Shown here in pieces: positions 33,560-44,600 of a DNA stretch of 64,000 bases. Every line of letters begins with the position of its first letter. The stretch's first letter is position 1. The notes under the pieces were generated by a model that was not told where the DNA came from, ran no database searches, and was given only the letters and a program-made list of their open reading frames with translations. Source of the stretch: Cladorhizidae sp. MBARI D1340-BT2 (Eukaryota; Porifera; Demospongiae; Poecilosclerida; Cladorhizidae); assembly GCA_028752905.1 (NCBI GenBank), contig JAQNBH010000009.1, positions 41,422,509 to 41,486,508 on the forward strand. Direction: 5' to 3'. The translations under genes were made by a program, and so were the position numbers.

Positions 33560-34450
33560 ATTAAAGGGCATTAAGCGAGGCCTTAGGATTGGCTTAAGCA
33601 CGATTCCTGCACATGCAAATCATTGATGGACAACCCAGAAGTGATTGACCAGTATCTGGCAGCTGAAGTAGCAGCAGAAAGAGTATATGTCCATTGGAGG
33701 CTGCCATGGACTCCTGTTGGTTCACATCAGTCAATTCAAAGGTGATACTCAAGAAACACTAACCAGACAAATGGTGACGAATTGTAGACTTGTCCACCCA
33801 AAATGGGTCCTTACTAAATGATTGCATTGAGTCAGAACTTTGCTTGATAACTTAGACTTCTCAGTTCTGTGACATGCATTGGATCATAGAATGGGTAAAG
33901 GGTCTCACCGACAAGTACTTTGACATAGAAAGAGCCTAAAGACTCGTATCATTGTACCTGGATGAGAGTCGCCATGCACTGTATGTAGGTAGCTCTTATT
34001 TGGGTTGAAATACCTATAATTTTCAATACAGTGGCAGATGCTCTTCAGTACACTTTGTGCAGAGGGGGCACCAAGAATGCTGCAGTATCTGGACAACTTC
34101 TTTATCTTCAGGTTGCCAAGGTCTGGTGAGTGTCAACAGATTCTGAGAATAGTGCTGGAGATGTGGGAAGTTGTGGTTTCCGATTGCAATATACAAGACT
34201 GAATCCCATCAACAGCAATATTATTTCTTGGCATAGTACTGGATACACTGAAGATGGAGGCCGAGGTACTGCTTGAAAACTATAATGTCTGAAACGAGAG
34301 ATTGTATAATGGCAACAGATACAAACACACACAAAAAGAGCTGCCTAGTTTGGAAGCTGCAGCAGGCATGCAAACAGTGGTCTCTCTTGGAGAACTCTCA
34401 CCACTAGATAGTTCAACATTTCTCACTGGGCAAAGATCTGATGCTGTCTT
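33560..34450 (+). pseudogene. DIRS-like reverse transcriptase remnant
   Basis: Conserved DIRS/Ngaro RT-RNase H motifs appear in order but in shifting frames. There is GIKRGLRIGL near 33565, NPEVIDQYLAAEVAAERV near 33630, and LVHPKW in the place of the usual VDLS block near 33790. TVADALQYTLC lies near 34030, the catalytic box as QYLDNFFIF near 34084-34110, and FLGIVLDTLKMEAEVLL near 34210-34275. Several stops are present. DIRS elements replicate by RT but integrate with a tyrosine recombinase. I could not identify a recombinase or split repeats here. The region is truncated or interrupted by element B at 35113. Confidence 0.75.
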
Positions 34451-35112
34451 CCTGAGGTAAAGATTGGCCTCCTTCCAAAGTGGGTCAGTCAGGTGTCTCT
34501 TGGACTGCTTTTAAGTTTGCAGCATTATCCATTGATATGTTCTTCAGAGTCAGATAACATGATTGCCCTGCCGATATGTCCTTAAGAGTGAGGTCTCATC
34601 ATTGATCATATCCTATATACCCAATTGGGTACATTCATCTCCTCAGTTTTCAGAAAGGTTAGATTGCATGCCTCCAATACCATAAGCCCATGTCCATATC
34701 TGGTTGTCTGCCAGACTCTGCATGCCACACTGTTTTAATTCTTCTGACAAAGCCTGGAGAGATGGATCCCTTCCCCTTATTTCCTTTATCTGCCTCTGTC
34801 TGTTTGATCCCCTGAAGAATGTACTGCGGACAGTCAGGGCTCCTTCTCCCATGTGCAAGAAGCAAGAAACATATTACTGATTAATTGTATGCAGTATTTA
34901 ACCAGATTCTGCCAAGAAAGAAAAACTAGAATCTATGATACCAGAACAGCCCTGAAGAACACTGCCTTGCAAAAGACAAGAACCTTGTTGGTAGGTTTGT
35001 TGCGTATTATCTGCTAAGTTTTTTGGGCAAAAAGCTTTCTACCAGCCACGTCCATCTGTGAGATGTCCAATCTAGTCATGGATTATGAGAACTTGTTACA
35101 GTTTCCGAGGAA
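34451..35112. other. Unassigned interval before element B
   Basis: This could be the continuation of the DIRS-like element (RNase H, recombinase), but no motif is clear enough to call. Short minus-strand frames at 34643-34865 carry no known motif. Confidence 0.4.
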
Positions 35113-35757
35113 TGAGAAAAGCCTTGACCTCTCTGACATGGCTGAATCTGACCTTTCTGGAACAGCAGGTGTTGTGTACAGGGAGCACACACAACTACAA
35201 ACAAACCTCGACATCAACTACACAAACCACTCAACCACACACTCTTGAATGGAGACGGTGTGCTAAAAGATTCAAAGAGTTCTGATTGGTGGGAAGAAAC
35301 GTCACAACAGCACTCTGATATGACCGTAAAAGGAAATGTTGCAGACTGTTCTGACAGCACCGAGTCAGGATATAAAAACGATCGAATGAGAACGAGAGAG
35401 ACAGAATCCAAGAGAGAGACTCAAAGAGAAGAAGAGAAAGGATGAACTTCAATAAGTTATTGAGCTGGGAGCTATAATTGTATCGTTGTTATTGTTGGAC
35501 CCAAGTAATAACTAGACTTATACATTATTATATTTACTATGATTATGCTTATGGTTGTGATATTTGAATATATTGCTGCTGTGTAATATTTTGCGATTAT
35601 ATCACATTGTTATACCATAACCTTTTTCGAAGCAGAGAAGGGAAGAGCTTATTGAGCTGGAGTCCCAGTAAGACTACCACTGAGAAGAGAGTGTTAGTAA
35701 GGCTGAGGGCGCCATAAGAACTCTTAGGTGACTTACAGAGAGGTCAGATTCCTGACA
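35113..35757 (+). repeat. Element B 5' LTR
   Basis: About 645 bp, with a TATA-like TATAAAAA at 35371-35378 and a purine-rich stretch after it. It ends CCTGACA. Its first bases (TGAGAAAAGCC) differ from the 3' copy (TGTCAGAGAAAAGCC), so the true start may have been altered. Confidence 0.85.
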
Positions 35758-35759
35758 TT

Positions 35760-35777
35760 TGGTGGCAGCGGTGGGAT
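35760..35777 (+). other. Element B primer binding site (tRNA-Leu)
   Basis: TGGTGGCAGCGGTGGGAT, two bases after the LTR. It matches 18 bases of the complement of the tRNA-Leu(AAG/TAG) 3' end. Confidence 0.88.
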
Positions 35778-36024
35778 ACTCAGAAGAGAGGGTATCTCAG
35801 GTTGAAAGGCATTGGCTGGTTACAGATATTTTGTTTTATATTCCAGCTAGTAGTCTGCCCAGGGGAGATAACCACACGGTGCATGATAAGGTTTGAAAAC
35901 CCAGACCCTGGACAGCCAAAAACAGATAGGTTTCAGTTTTATTTTCGGTTTTTTGGAAGGAATGAGTAACACGTGTGTTGAAAAGTTTTAACAGTGTATT
36001 TATAACTTTTCTTACAGATTGTGT

Positions 36025-37011
36025 ATGTCCGACGAGCAACGAAGGAGACATCACGAAAGAAGTGGCACCGCAAATATGGATGCCTTTCTACAACAGTGGC
36101 AGGCAATGGACCAGCTCAGAATCCAACGAGAAGACGAGAGAAATGACCGTCAACATGAGCTACAACTGGAACGTCAGGAGGAGGCCGAGCGACACCTCCG
36201 ACGACAGGAGAAGAGAGTCCCCCAACTCTTGGATCGTGTTGGTGGTGCAGTACCAGTCATGGCTCCTGCAGACCCGCCAGTGAGACCTCCGAAGCTCACA
36301 TTACAAAAGTATCAGGAAGGAACTGACGATATGAGTGCCTTCCTCAGCGCTTTCGAAGCCACAGCTCAAGCTGGGCATTGGCCACGACCTCTGTGGGCAG
36401 CCTACTTGAGGAGTTCACTGTCTGGAGCGGGACTCATAGTGGTATCAGCTATGGAGGATTCAACGACAAGCTGACTACGACGAGGTAAAGGCAGCACTGT
36501 TGCTAGAGTACCATGTCATGACGGAGACGTATTGCAAGAAAACTTTTGAGACATCGTTCGACCTCAACAATTCGGAGATATGGCTGTCTCGCCATAAACA
36601 ACATTTCACTCAATGGCTGGCATCTTCAGATCAAGATTCCGAGACCATGTTGCTCCTCGAGCTGACGTATAAAAGACTACCTCGCTGGCTCAAAGAAAAG
36701 ATGCGTACATAAACTGCAGCACTTATGCAGAACTGTCCAAAGCAATTGGTCGACATTTGAACAATCAGCAGATCACTCGAAAGGACACGGAGATCGCCAT
36801 AAGATCGGAAGGAATTCAACCAGGAGCGAGACCTACCCGAGCGAACTTCCTTCCTGCGATACGACCAACATCAACGTACCCACCAAGGAATGAACAAACT
36901 AATCGTCCCCTGAATCGATACATATCCCAGATGGAGTGTTTCCGCTGCAAAAAGAAAGGACATTTGAGAAAAGACTGCTCGAAAATGAGAATTTTGGGAG
37001 CTCGACGCTAG
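36025..37011 (+). pseudogene. Element B gag with SCAN-like capsid region
   Basis: Starts MSDEQRRRHHERS and has a long charged, Q/E/R-rich segment. A capsid-like region follows that is frame-shifted near 36475. The part at about 36500-36710 (FETSF, HFTQWL, LLLELTYKRLPRWLKEKM) follows the SCAN pattern of F..F, L-x7-WL, ELL/E-xx-LP-xx-L-xx-W/K. Vertebrate SCAN domains have been proposed to descend from the capsid of a Gmr1-like element. A stop at 36712 and another frame change precede the CCHC knuckle CFRCKKKGHLRKDC near 36935-36980. Not functional. Confidence 0.8.
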
Positions 37012-37532
37012 TCAAGACAAATTTACCCGAGTGGACTAGAGAAGTCCAGGTAAACGATCAACCTCGCAAGGCATTGTTGGACACAGGATGCTCTAAAACC
37101 ATGGTGCACCCTCGATGCATCACGAAAAGAGACAAGCTGTCGTGGAAAATCCCTTACACGACAGCCAGTTCGAGACAAGTTTGGTTCCCAGCAGCTCGCA
37201 TTCGTTTGAAGATTGATAACCAGACTCATGAAATGGCTGTGGGTGTGTCTTTACACCTCACTACGGATGTGCTATTGGGCAGGGACGTCCCAAAGTTTCG
37301 GAAACTGTTAAAAGAGAGCCTCGCTGATGAGAGGACTCCAAAACTGAACAAAGCATCAGAGGCATTGATGACTACAACCCGTAACCAACAGAAACGACAA
37401 GAGAAAGAACAGAACCAGATGGAACAGCAACAGAGACAGGATAAAGCAGTCGTTCAGCCTCTAGAGCCTTCGGAAGAGGATGAGTCGGTAGTGTATACAA
37501 ATTTGATGATGATTATTTGTTGTTCCCTCTAA
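37012..37532 (+). pseudogene. Element B protease region
   Basis: The aspartic protease motif LLDTGCSKTMVHP lies near 37075, with the second conserved block VLLGRDVP near 37270. A Q/K-rich linker follows. The frame begins inside the end of gag at 36936, out of phase with the zinc-knuckle frame. Confidence 0.85.
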
Positions 37533-37649
37533 AGGAGATAGGGTTACCACAGATCCTATATGGCCCGAACAAGTCACCCCTAGCCAGCTGCCGCTCCAAA
37601 CGACCGATCCTACACTGGAAAAGTGGAGACAGGAAGCTGATGAAGCTAA

Positions 37650-38875
37650 GGATGGTGATGTTGTTTGGGAGGATGGGATGTTAAAGCGAAAGCCGTATGT
37701 TAAAGGGCAAAGTAAATTTCTAGTTGTTCCCCAATCTTGTAGGACGGAAGTGCTGAGACTCGCCATTGTTCCCCGACCGCGGGACATTTTGGAGAAGCCA
37801 GAACTCTGGACGCACTTCGACAAAGGGTTGCCTGGCCAGGTATGACCGTAGATATGAAGGAAATATGCAAATCCTGTCCAGAGTGTCAGCAAGCAGCCCC
37901 TGCAACACTGAAGAGAGCCCCTCTTCACCCACTACCGATCATGAAGAATCCATTCGTCCGCATGGCCATGGATACGTAACGAAGAACGAAGCAAGGCAAC
38001 AAATATGTACTGGTGGTACAAGATTACGCGACCAAGTGGCCAGAGGCATATCCCTTACGAAATGTGACCACGGAATCGGTAGTTGACTGTATAGTGGATG
38101 TTACTGCTAGACTGGGTATACCTAAAGAGATACTTACCGATAATGGCTCGAATTTTGTCTCTAAAACCATGAAAGAGTTTTGTGCTAGGTCTGAGATCAA
38201 GCAGATCAGGACATCTCCTTATCACCCACAGACTGATGGGATGGTGGAGAGATGGAACTCAACCTTGAAACGTCTGCTTCGAAAGTTGACTGGGATAGAA
38301 TGGGATCAATGTCTACCATATGTTTTGTGGGCTTACCGTGGGACAATTCACAAAACAACGGGATTGGATTCGGTAAAAAAATGAGAACCGCACTGGACGA
38401 GTTGGTAGAGTTGTGGACCAATGAAACAAAAGAAGAAGGTCGACCTGTGATCGAGTATCTTCGACTCCTGAGAGAGAAAATGGAGACAATACGAGCATTA
38501 GCTTCAGAAAATGAAACAGAGGAAAAAAGAAAACATAAACATTACCATGACAAATAAGCAGTGAGCAGATCGTACAATGTTGGTGATTTTGTCTTAGTTT
38601 TCCAACCTAGGAAGCAGAACAAGTTGGAGAGCGAATGGAGAGGTCCTGTGCAGATTACACGCAAGGTAACGGATGTAACCTATGAAGTTGACATGGACCA
38701 GGGACAGAAACGACTGCATACCTTCCACGTGAACGGGATGAAGATGTGGCACTCACCAGCAGCAGCTGTATTTTTATCCGCTGACGACATCTGGAGGAGG
38801 ATACCACAGAAGGTATCAAAGTACAAGAAAATATTGTTCTTACCCCCTCACAGCAAGAAGAACTTGCACAACTGA
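37650..38875 (+). pseudogene. Element B integrase (upstream of RT)
   Basis: The zinc-finger part at about 37690-37910 is scrambled by frameshifts but shows AGHF-like and CPECQQAA-like pieces. The core has MAMD near 37960 (first Asp, followed by a stop). Then come VQDYATKWPEAYPL near 38018, LTDNGSNF near 38130 (second Asp) and DGMVERWNSTL near 38235 (Glu). The C-terminal GPY/F-type module (WRGPVQITRKV) lies at 38561-38875. Its position before RT at 38.9 kb is the Gmr1-like order. Several stops make it inactive. Confidence 0.88.
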
Positions 38876-38879
38876 AAGA

Positions 38880-40816
38880 GGAATTCGCTGACGTAATTCG
38901 AGATGAGCCTGGACGTACAACGTTTGTAGAGCATCGAATCGACACGGCTGACGCAAGTCCAATTCGATTACCCCCCTACAGTTTACCACGCACATCTCAC
39001 GAATGGTTATGCAATGAGATCAAGTCGATGTTGGAGATGGACATCATCGTTCCATCTAAAAGTCCTTGGGCAGCCCCTGTGATTCTGGTCCCAAAGAAAG
39101 ATGGTGAGAAACGACTTTGTGTGGATTATCGGAAACTTAACCTTGTAACTAAGGTAGATCCATATCCTATTCCTCGAATTGATGATTTAATTGATGATGT
39201 GGGAAAAGCCAGATTTATAACAGCTCTAGACTTGACGAAGGGATACTGGCAGGTACCAGTGGCTAAAGATAGCCAGGAGAAGACAGCTTTTGTGACACCG
39301 TGGGGAAAATTTCAGTTTCGGACCATGCCCTTCGGACTCATGGCTGCACCCTCTACGTTCCTAAGATTAATGGATCATGTGCTAGAAGGAACCCAATCCT
39401 TCGCCGCATCATACCTAGATGACATCATCATTCGTAGTAACACTTGGGATGAACACCTTACGCATCTTAAGGAGATATTCGAAAGACTCCGACAGGCAGG
39501 ACTGACAATTAAAGAGCAAAAGTGCAAGTTTGCGTGTAATGAATATATCTACCTAGGGCATGTTGTGGGACGAGGGAAAGTACAACCTTTGAATGCCAAG
39601 ATAGAAGCTGTGCAAAGCTACGGTAAGCTATAGTAAACCGACAACGAAAAAGGATGTAAGAGCTTTTTTTAGGTCTGAGTGGTTATTACAGAAAATTTGT
39701 CCCAGATTTTGCGACTACAGCTACATGTCAGGGAAATTACCCTCTCCTGGCTAAAGGTCTTCCTACCTCGCCTAATAATAATAATAACCAGTAGCCGATC
39801 CCCAAGCTACTAGGGTAACTCCTCGTGACGCCTAGATATCGAGAGCCCTAGCTTCCCACCAGACGCTCCTATCTAGACCTATGTGAGTCCAGACGATCTT
39901 TCACTCCTGAAGATCCTGACCCTCACCCTGTAGCACTCATCAAATATATATACATAGTCAAATATATATATTAGATAATACAGACCTTGAATAGAACCTC
40001 TTACATACATTGCTCAGTTCACTTTAACTACATTTTAGTCTCTCCTCTAACCGACTCTCTATTAGGGCGTTGGCCCAGTCCTTATATACTAACAATACAT
40101 CATGTGATAATCTAGCAAATCACCTAGCCATAGACTAGTTCTATCCGTATACTAGACATTGTGAATAACTAATTATAGTGGTCATTGTCTACTCCCATTC
40201 AGGAATGTGGTCTTGTGGCTTCCTGTGTGTGGTTGCAGTTGTGGCTGGCTGACTGTGCATGTGTAGGGCGTGGTGGTATGTCTATGTCAGGGAATGGTGG
40301 TGTTTTCCCTGACACTACACCCCTTACAGATCTTACAAAAAAGGATAAGCCTAATTTAATTGTGTGGGACGAGCATACCCGAAAAGCCTTCCAGGAATTA
40401 AAAACAATTCTCCAATTTTGTCCACACCTAATTGGGATAGACCTTTCCGATTACAAATGGATGCATCTGATTCGGGTATAGGTTTTGTCCTTGCACAGGT
40501 AAACGAGTTGGGAGACGAACACCCAATCGCGTATGGATCGAGAAAACTTCTTCCTCGATAAAGAAGATACTCTACGATAGAGAAAGAAGCTTTGGCAGTC
40601 TTGGAAGGAACAAGACACTTTCATATCTATCTCGAAGGAACGGAATTTGTCATCCAGACTGACCACAACCCACTAACCTACTTATCACGATTGAAGGATA
40701 GCCACGGACGATTAGCACGGTGGGCTCTGTTGATGCAACCTTACAATTATACGATTGAACACAAGCCGGGCACACAAAACGCCAATGCCGATGGATTATC
40801 GCGAGAGCATGGCTCT
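38880..40816 (+). pseudogene. Element B reverse transcriptase and RNase H, split by a solo LTR
   Basis: RT runs from about 38900, with SPWAAPVILVPKKDGEKRLC near 39060, FRTMPFGLMAAPSTF near 39310 and YLDD at about 39413-39424. FLGLSGYYRKF lies near 39665 in a new frame. The solo LTR at 39726-40314 interrupts it at ATTAT. Beyond it TPLTDLTKK resumes exactly in frame. RNase H follows, with QMDASDSG near 40455, EKEALAVLEGTRHFHIYLEG near 40585, TDHNPL and NADGLSREHGS. It ends at element D's insertion at 40816. Frame changes near 39633 and a stop near 40560 disable it. Confidence 0.9.
39726..40314. mobile_element. Solo LTR inserted in element B RT
   Basis: 589 bp from TGTCAGGGAAA to TTTTCCCTGACA, so the ends are an 11-bp inverted pair. 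The exact 5-bp target duplication CTACA lies at 39721-39725 and 40315-40319. The ends and 5-bp duplication fit an LTR element that recombined down to one LTR. No coding content. It is not related by eye to the LTRs of A, B, C, D, F or G. Confidence 0.85.
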
Positions 40817-40923
40817 TGTTAGATACTTAGTAGCACGAGAACGATTCTTAACAAAGCATACTTCCGGTATCCCGGTATTACAACATACTTCCGGTATTCC
40901 GGTATTACACAACATATATGACA
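40817..40923 (-). repeat. Element D 3' LTR
   Basis: 107 bp containing two near-identical ~27-bp units (ACTTCCGGTATCCCGGTATT type). It has three differences from the 5' copy. Confidence 0.9.
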
Positions 40924-40972
40924 TCTCCCTTTGTTACAAGCTATAGTAAAGTTCTTACATTATTATCTTTGT

Positions 40973-41385
40973 CTAGTTCATTACATAGTCCTTGTACTTT
41001 GCTGGGGGGTTGGTTTGTCTGCCACTTCGGGTGATGTGTCTCGGGACACTAGGTGTTGTTGACTCAGCGACAACTTTAGTGGTTGGATCTGTGTTTGGTG
41101 GCTTAAGGATGTCATCAGCCTCTGCTGCTCTTGGGACGGTGTTGGCTGGTGCTGGCTTTGCGAGTATCCTTGTAGATGGAAATTCCAATCCATTCGGAGT
41201 CGGTACCTTGAAATGGGAAGCACACTTCCGTAGGTTGACACGGTTTCGGCGTAGTTTGCGGATGCCCGTATCGATGATGTAGGAGTGTGGTGTGTCATGT
41301 TTGCCCACCACATTGGCTATCTGCCACTTTTGTGACTTCAACTGGCTTGGAGTTGTATACAGAACTTTGTCACCTGGTTCAAATC
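40973..41385 (-). pseudogene. Element D integrase C-terminal part (displaced by element C)
   Basis: Continues the integrase of element D beyond the insertion of C. It has a YRFEPGDKVLYTT motif, then WQIANVVGKHDTPHSYIIDTG typical of the mag-clade integrase tail. The tail ends in a Pro/Thr-rich stretch at 40973. Joining it to the main frame requires removing C and one copy of its target duplication. Confidence 0.9.
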
Positions 41386-41675
41386 TGTAGTAATCCTGTC
41401 ACTGTTAGGATTTGAACGTTCTTATTATTTCACTCTATGCAATTACAACACAACAAGGACACAATAAGTAAACATCAACATGACAGAAAAGACAAGACAT
41501 ACCAAGTTTGACACAAGCTTAGAGAAGTCACAATACAAGGATTGGCAAGGATAGCAAGACAATACAGACTAGCGGTTCTAAGAAATAACGTGGTGTGATC
41601 CGATTGATGACGTTGCTGACTTCGTGATGATGTCATCGCGCAAGTCAACTATTTCTCTCACTCTAATACACCACA
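41386..41675 (-). repeat. Element C 3' LTR
   Basis: 290 bp, TGTAGTAATCC to ACACCACA on the plus strand, identical by eye to 45409-45698. It contains CRE/ATF-like TGATGTCATC and TTGATGACGTT stretches that may serve as promoter elements. The polypurine tract GAGGGGAGTA (minus strand) abuts it at 41676. Confidence 0.93.
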
Positions 41676-41683
41676 TACTCCCC

Positions 41684-44600
41684 TCAACAAAAATAATCGT
41701 CTAACAGCACGGGGGGACGGCTGATGCGTCCTGATCTAGTTCGGAGTCCTGGGGGTTCTTCTGAAGCATCAACATTGAGAGGAAGGTCTAGGTCGGACTC
41801 TGTGGTCTCTTGGCGTGGTGAGGAAAGAGGATCAGTTGAAACATTAGCAGGATCTGGATCTGTCATTTCATTAGTTCTCAAGTCAGCATGTATAGCTCCC
41901 GAAGAGTTAGGACATCGAGCAATGCGGCGAGAAGATACAGTCTCGGATAGACCGGACGGGTGTAGCACCCTGATTACGTGCGGAGATATGACCTCCTGAA
42001 TCATAACAGGATCCACCAAAGGTTCATCCTTGTTGCGCACGGCTCGGCCCAGCAAAGCTTCAGCTCCTGCTTGTAGCCAGGAAGGAGTAATGTCCTCTTC
42101 CTCACTAGGAATTGAATTGTAGGGAGGAGAGGCAACTGGGGGATCCAGAAAAGGAGAGCGGCGGGAGAATCGTAGAAAAAGAGAATGAGGAGTTTTTCCA
42201 GTACTCCTACACTGTAAGGAACGCAAGTTGCTGAGTGCAGGGGCCAACTGCCTCTCCCAAGATTCCACGGGCAAGCGTACTTGCCGTAGTCGTAGCGTGA
42301 CAGTCTTCCACAGTGTCCCATGCATCCGTTCAACTTCGCCGTTGCCCTGAGGATGATAGCTGGTGGTTCGGGATTTGGTGACACCAAATGAATGAAGGAA
42401 ATCGAGTAATTGAGAAGATTCGAACTGAGCTCCTCGGTCACTGTGCACGTTCTGAGGAGGGCCGAACAGATAGAACAGAGATGATAGGCAATTCATGACT
42501 GTTTGTATAGATTGGTTAGGTACTGGGAATGCGAAGGGGTACCGGGAGTACTCATCGATTACCGTAAAGAGGTAGCGATTAGCAGTTTTGCTGGGTTTGG
42601 GTCCCACAAAATCAATGGAAATACGTTGCCAAGGAGCGTTGGCACGAATCAATCTTCCGGGAGGAGGTCGAAGGAACCGAGGTTTCACTTCACAACAGAG
42701 CTTGCAATTACGAGTCACCTTCATCACATCTCTAAGGGTCACACTGTGATGTGAAAGCATATAAGCTTGCAACCTGCTAGCTCCTGGGTGGCCCATGGAT
42801 TCGTGTAGCTTCTTGATTATCTCGAGGTTGGTTGTAGTGTCAGAAATGGCTGAACAACGGGTGAGAGCATCAGCAACATTGTTTAGTCTACCAGGACGAT
42901 AAGTTATTGTAAATCTGTAGTCTAGCATCTGTAAACGCCAACGAGCTAGTTTGGCGTTCTTGATGGACGATTTAGGCTTCCCATTAAACAGAAAACTGAC
43001 TCCCTGTTGATCAACAACAACCTCGAATTCACGACCTAGTAAGAAATGGCGTAACTTATCACAAGCAGCCACTACTGAGTAGGCCTCCAATTCCACGGCA
43101 GACCAAGCTTTCTCACGGGGCGTGAGGAGATGACTAAAGAATGCAACAGGTCGTCCGTCTTGAGAGAGTGTAGCAGCAACGGAAGTACCTGAAGCATCGG
43201 TTTCCAGTCGAAGTGGTTTATTGGTGTCAGGCACTGCTAACACTGAAGATGCTATGGCTCTTTTGATCTGCTGGGTGGCGTTCTCACATGTATGGGATAA
43301 AGGAAAAGGGGCCTTTTCTGCTTTAGCTTTGAAGAGTGGGGCAGCCAATGTGGCGAAGTCTGGTACCCACTTAGAGTGGTAAACGGCTAGTCCAAGGAAC
43401 CTCTCGAGCTGCTTAGTTGTTCTCGGCATAGCATAGTCCAAGATAGGACGTAATCTGGAAGGAGAAGGTTTGACAGTACCTTGCGAAATCTCATGTCCGA
43501 GGAATGTGAGTGTTGTTTTTCCTATGGAGCTTTTGGAAGAGTTGAAACGAATTCCAGCTGTGTTGGCTAATTCTTGAAACTTGGCAAGATTCATGTCATG
43601 TTCTTCTTTAGTGGATCCGGCTATCACGATGTCGTCGAGATAGTGAAAACAACCAGGAGAATCATTAATCAGTTCTCCCAGCACCCGAGCAAAAACAGCT
43701 CCGCTGTTAGTCAGTCCGAAGGGTAGTACTAGCCATTCATAAAGGCGACCGTCTCCTTCAAAGGCAGTCAATGGTTGTTCACTGGGAACCAACGGGATCT
43801 GGTGAAAAGCTGATTGCAGATCTAGAGAGCTGAAGAAGCGATATTGACTGACGCGTTCGATCAAGGGCTCGATGAGGGGTAGCGGATAAGCATCAGGCAC
43901 GGTGTGAGGATTTATCGTGCCTGAATAGTCGACAACAAGTCGTGTCTTTTCCCGTACTTCATCATGAACCACATGTAATTGGGCTCGCCAAGGAGATCTG
44001 GAAGGCTTGATCAACTTTCTTTCTAAGAGAGAAGATATTTCCTGCCGGATGAAGAGCTCGTCTGCTCGGGACCTCTTACGCGAGGGTACCCTAACAGGCT
44101 TGGTGTTAAAGGAAAACAGCGTTATCACCGATTGAGGAGAGACATTCATCAGTGAGCCAGATCGATCTTTGTCGAGTTGAGAAGCTGTTACATGCAGTGG
44201 AGGCATGGAACCCCCATAATGCACCAGCAAGGCAGAGAAATTAGCTAGTTCATTGGCTCCGAGTATAGCGCTATCACTCAGCTGAGCAGCCACGTACAGT
44301 GTGATAGGGATGAGGTGACCGTTCAACTTCACTGTTTCCTGAGCCATACCTACAATCTTAACGTGATCTCCATTGGCAGACATGGCTCTCCTCCGAATAG
44401 GTTTGTAAGGAATGTGCATCTGCTTGGCTATCCCTAGACGTACAAGGGAAATGTCACTGCCTGAGTCGATTAAGAAACGCAGGACGTTTCCTCTCAGGTA
44501 CCCCTTGATAAATCTTCTCTGAGACACAATATCATCGTGCACAGCCGACACTGAACCAGGGGAATCAGAGTTAGCAGAGGAAGTGTTCATGACCCCAGAT

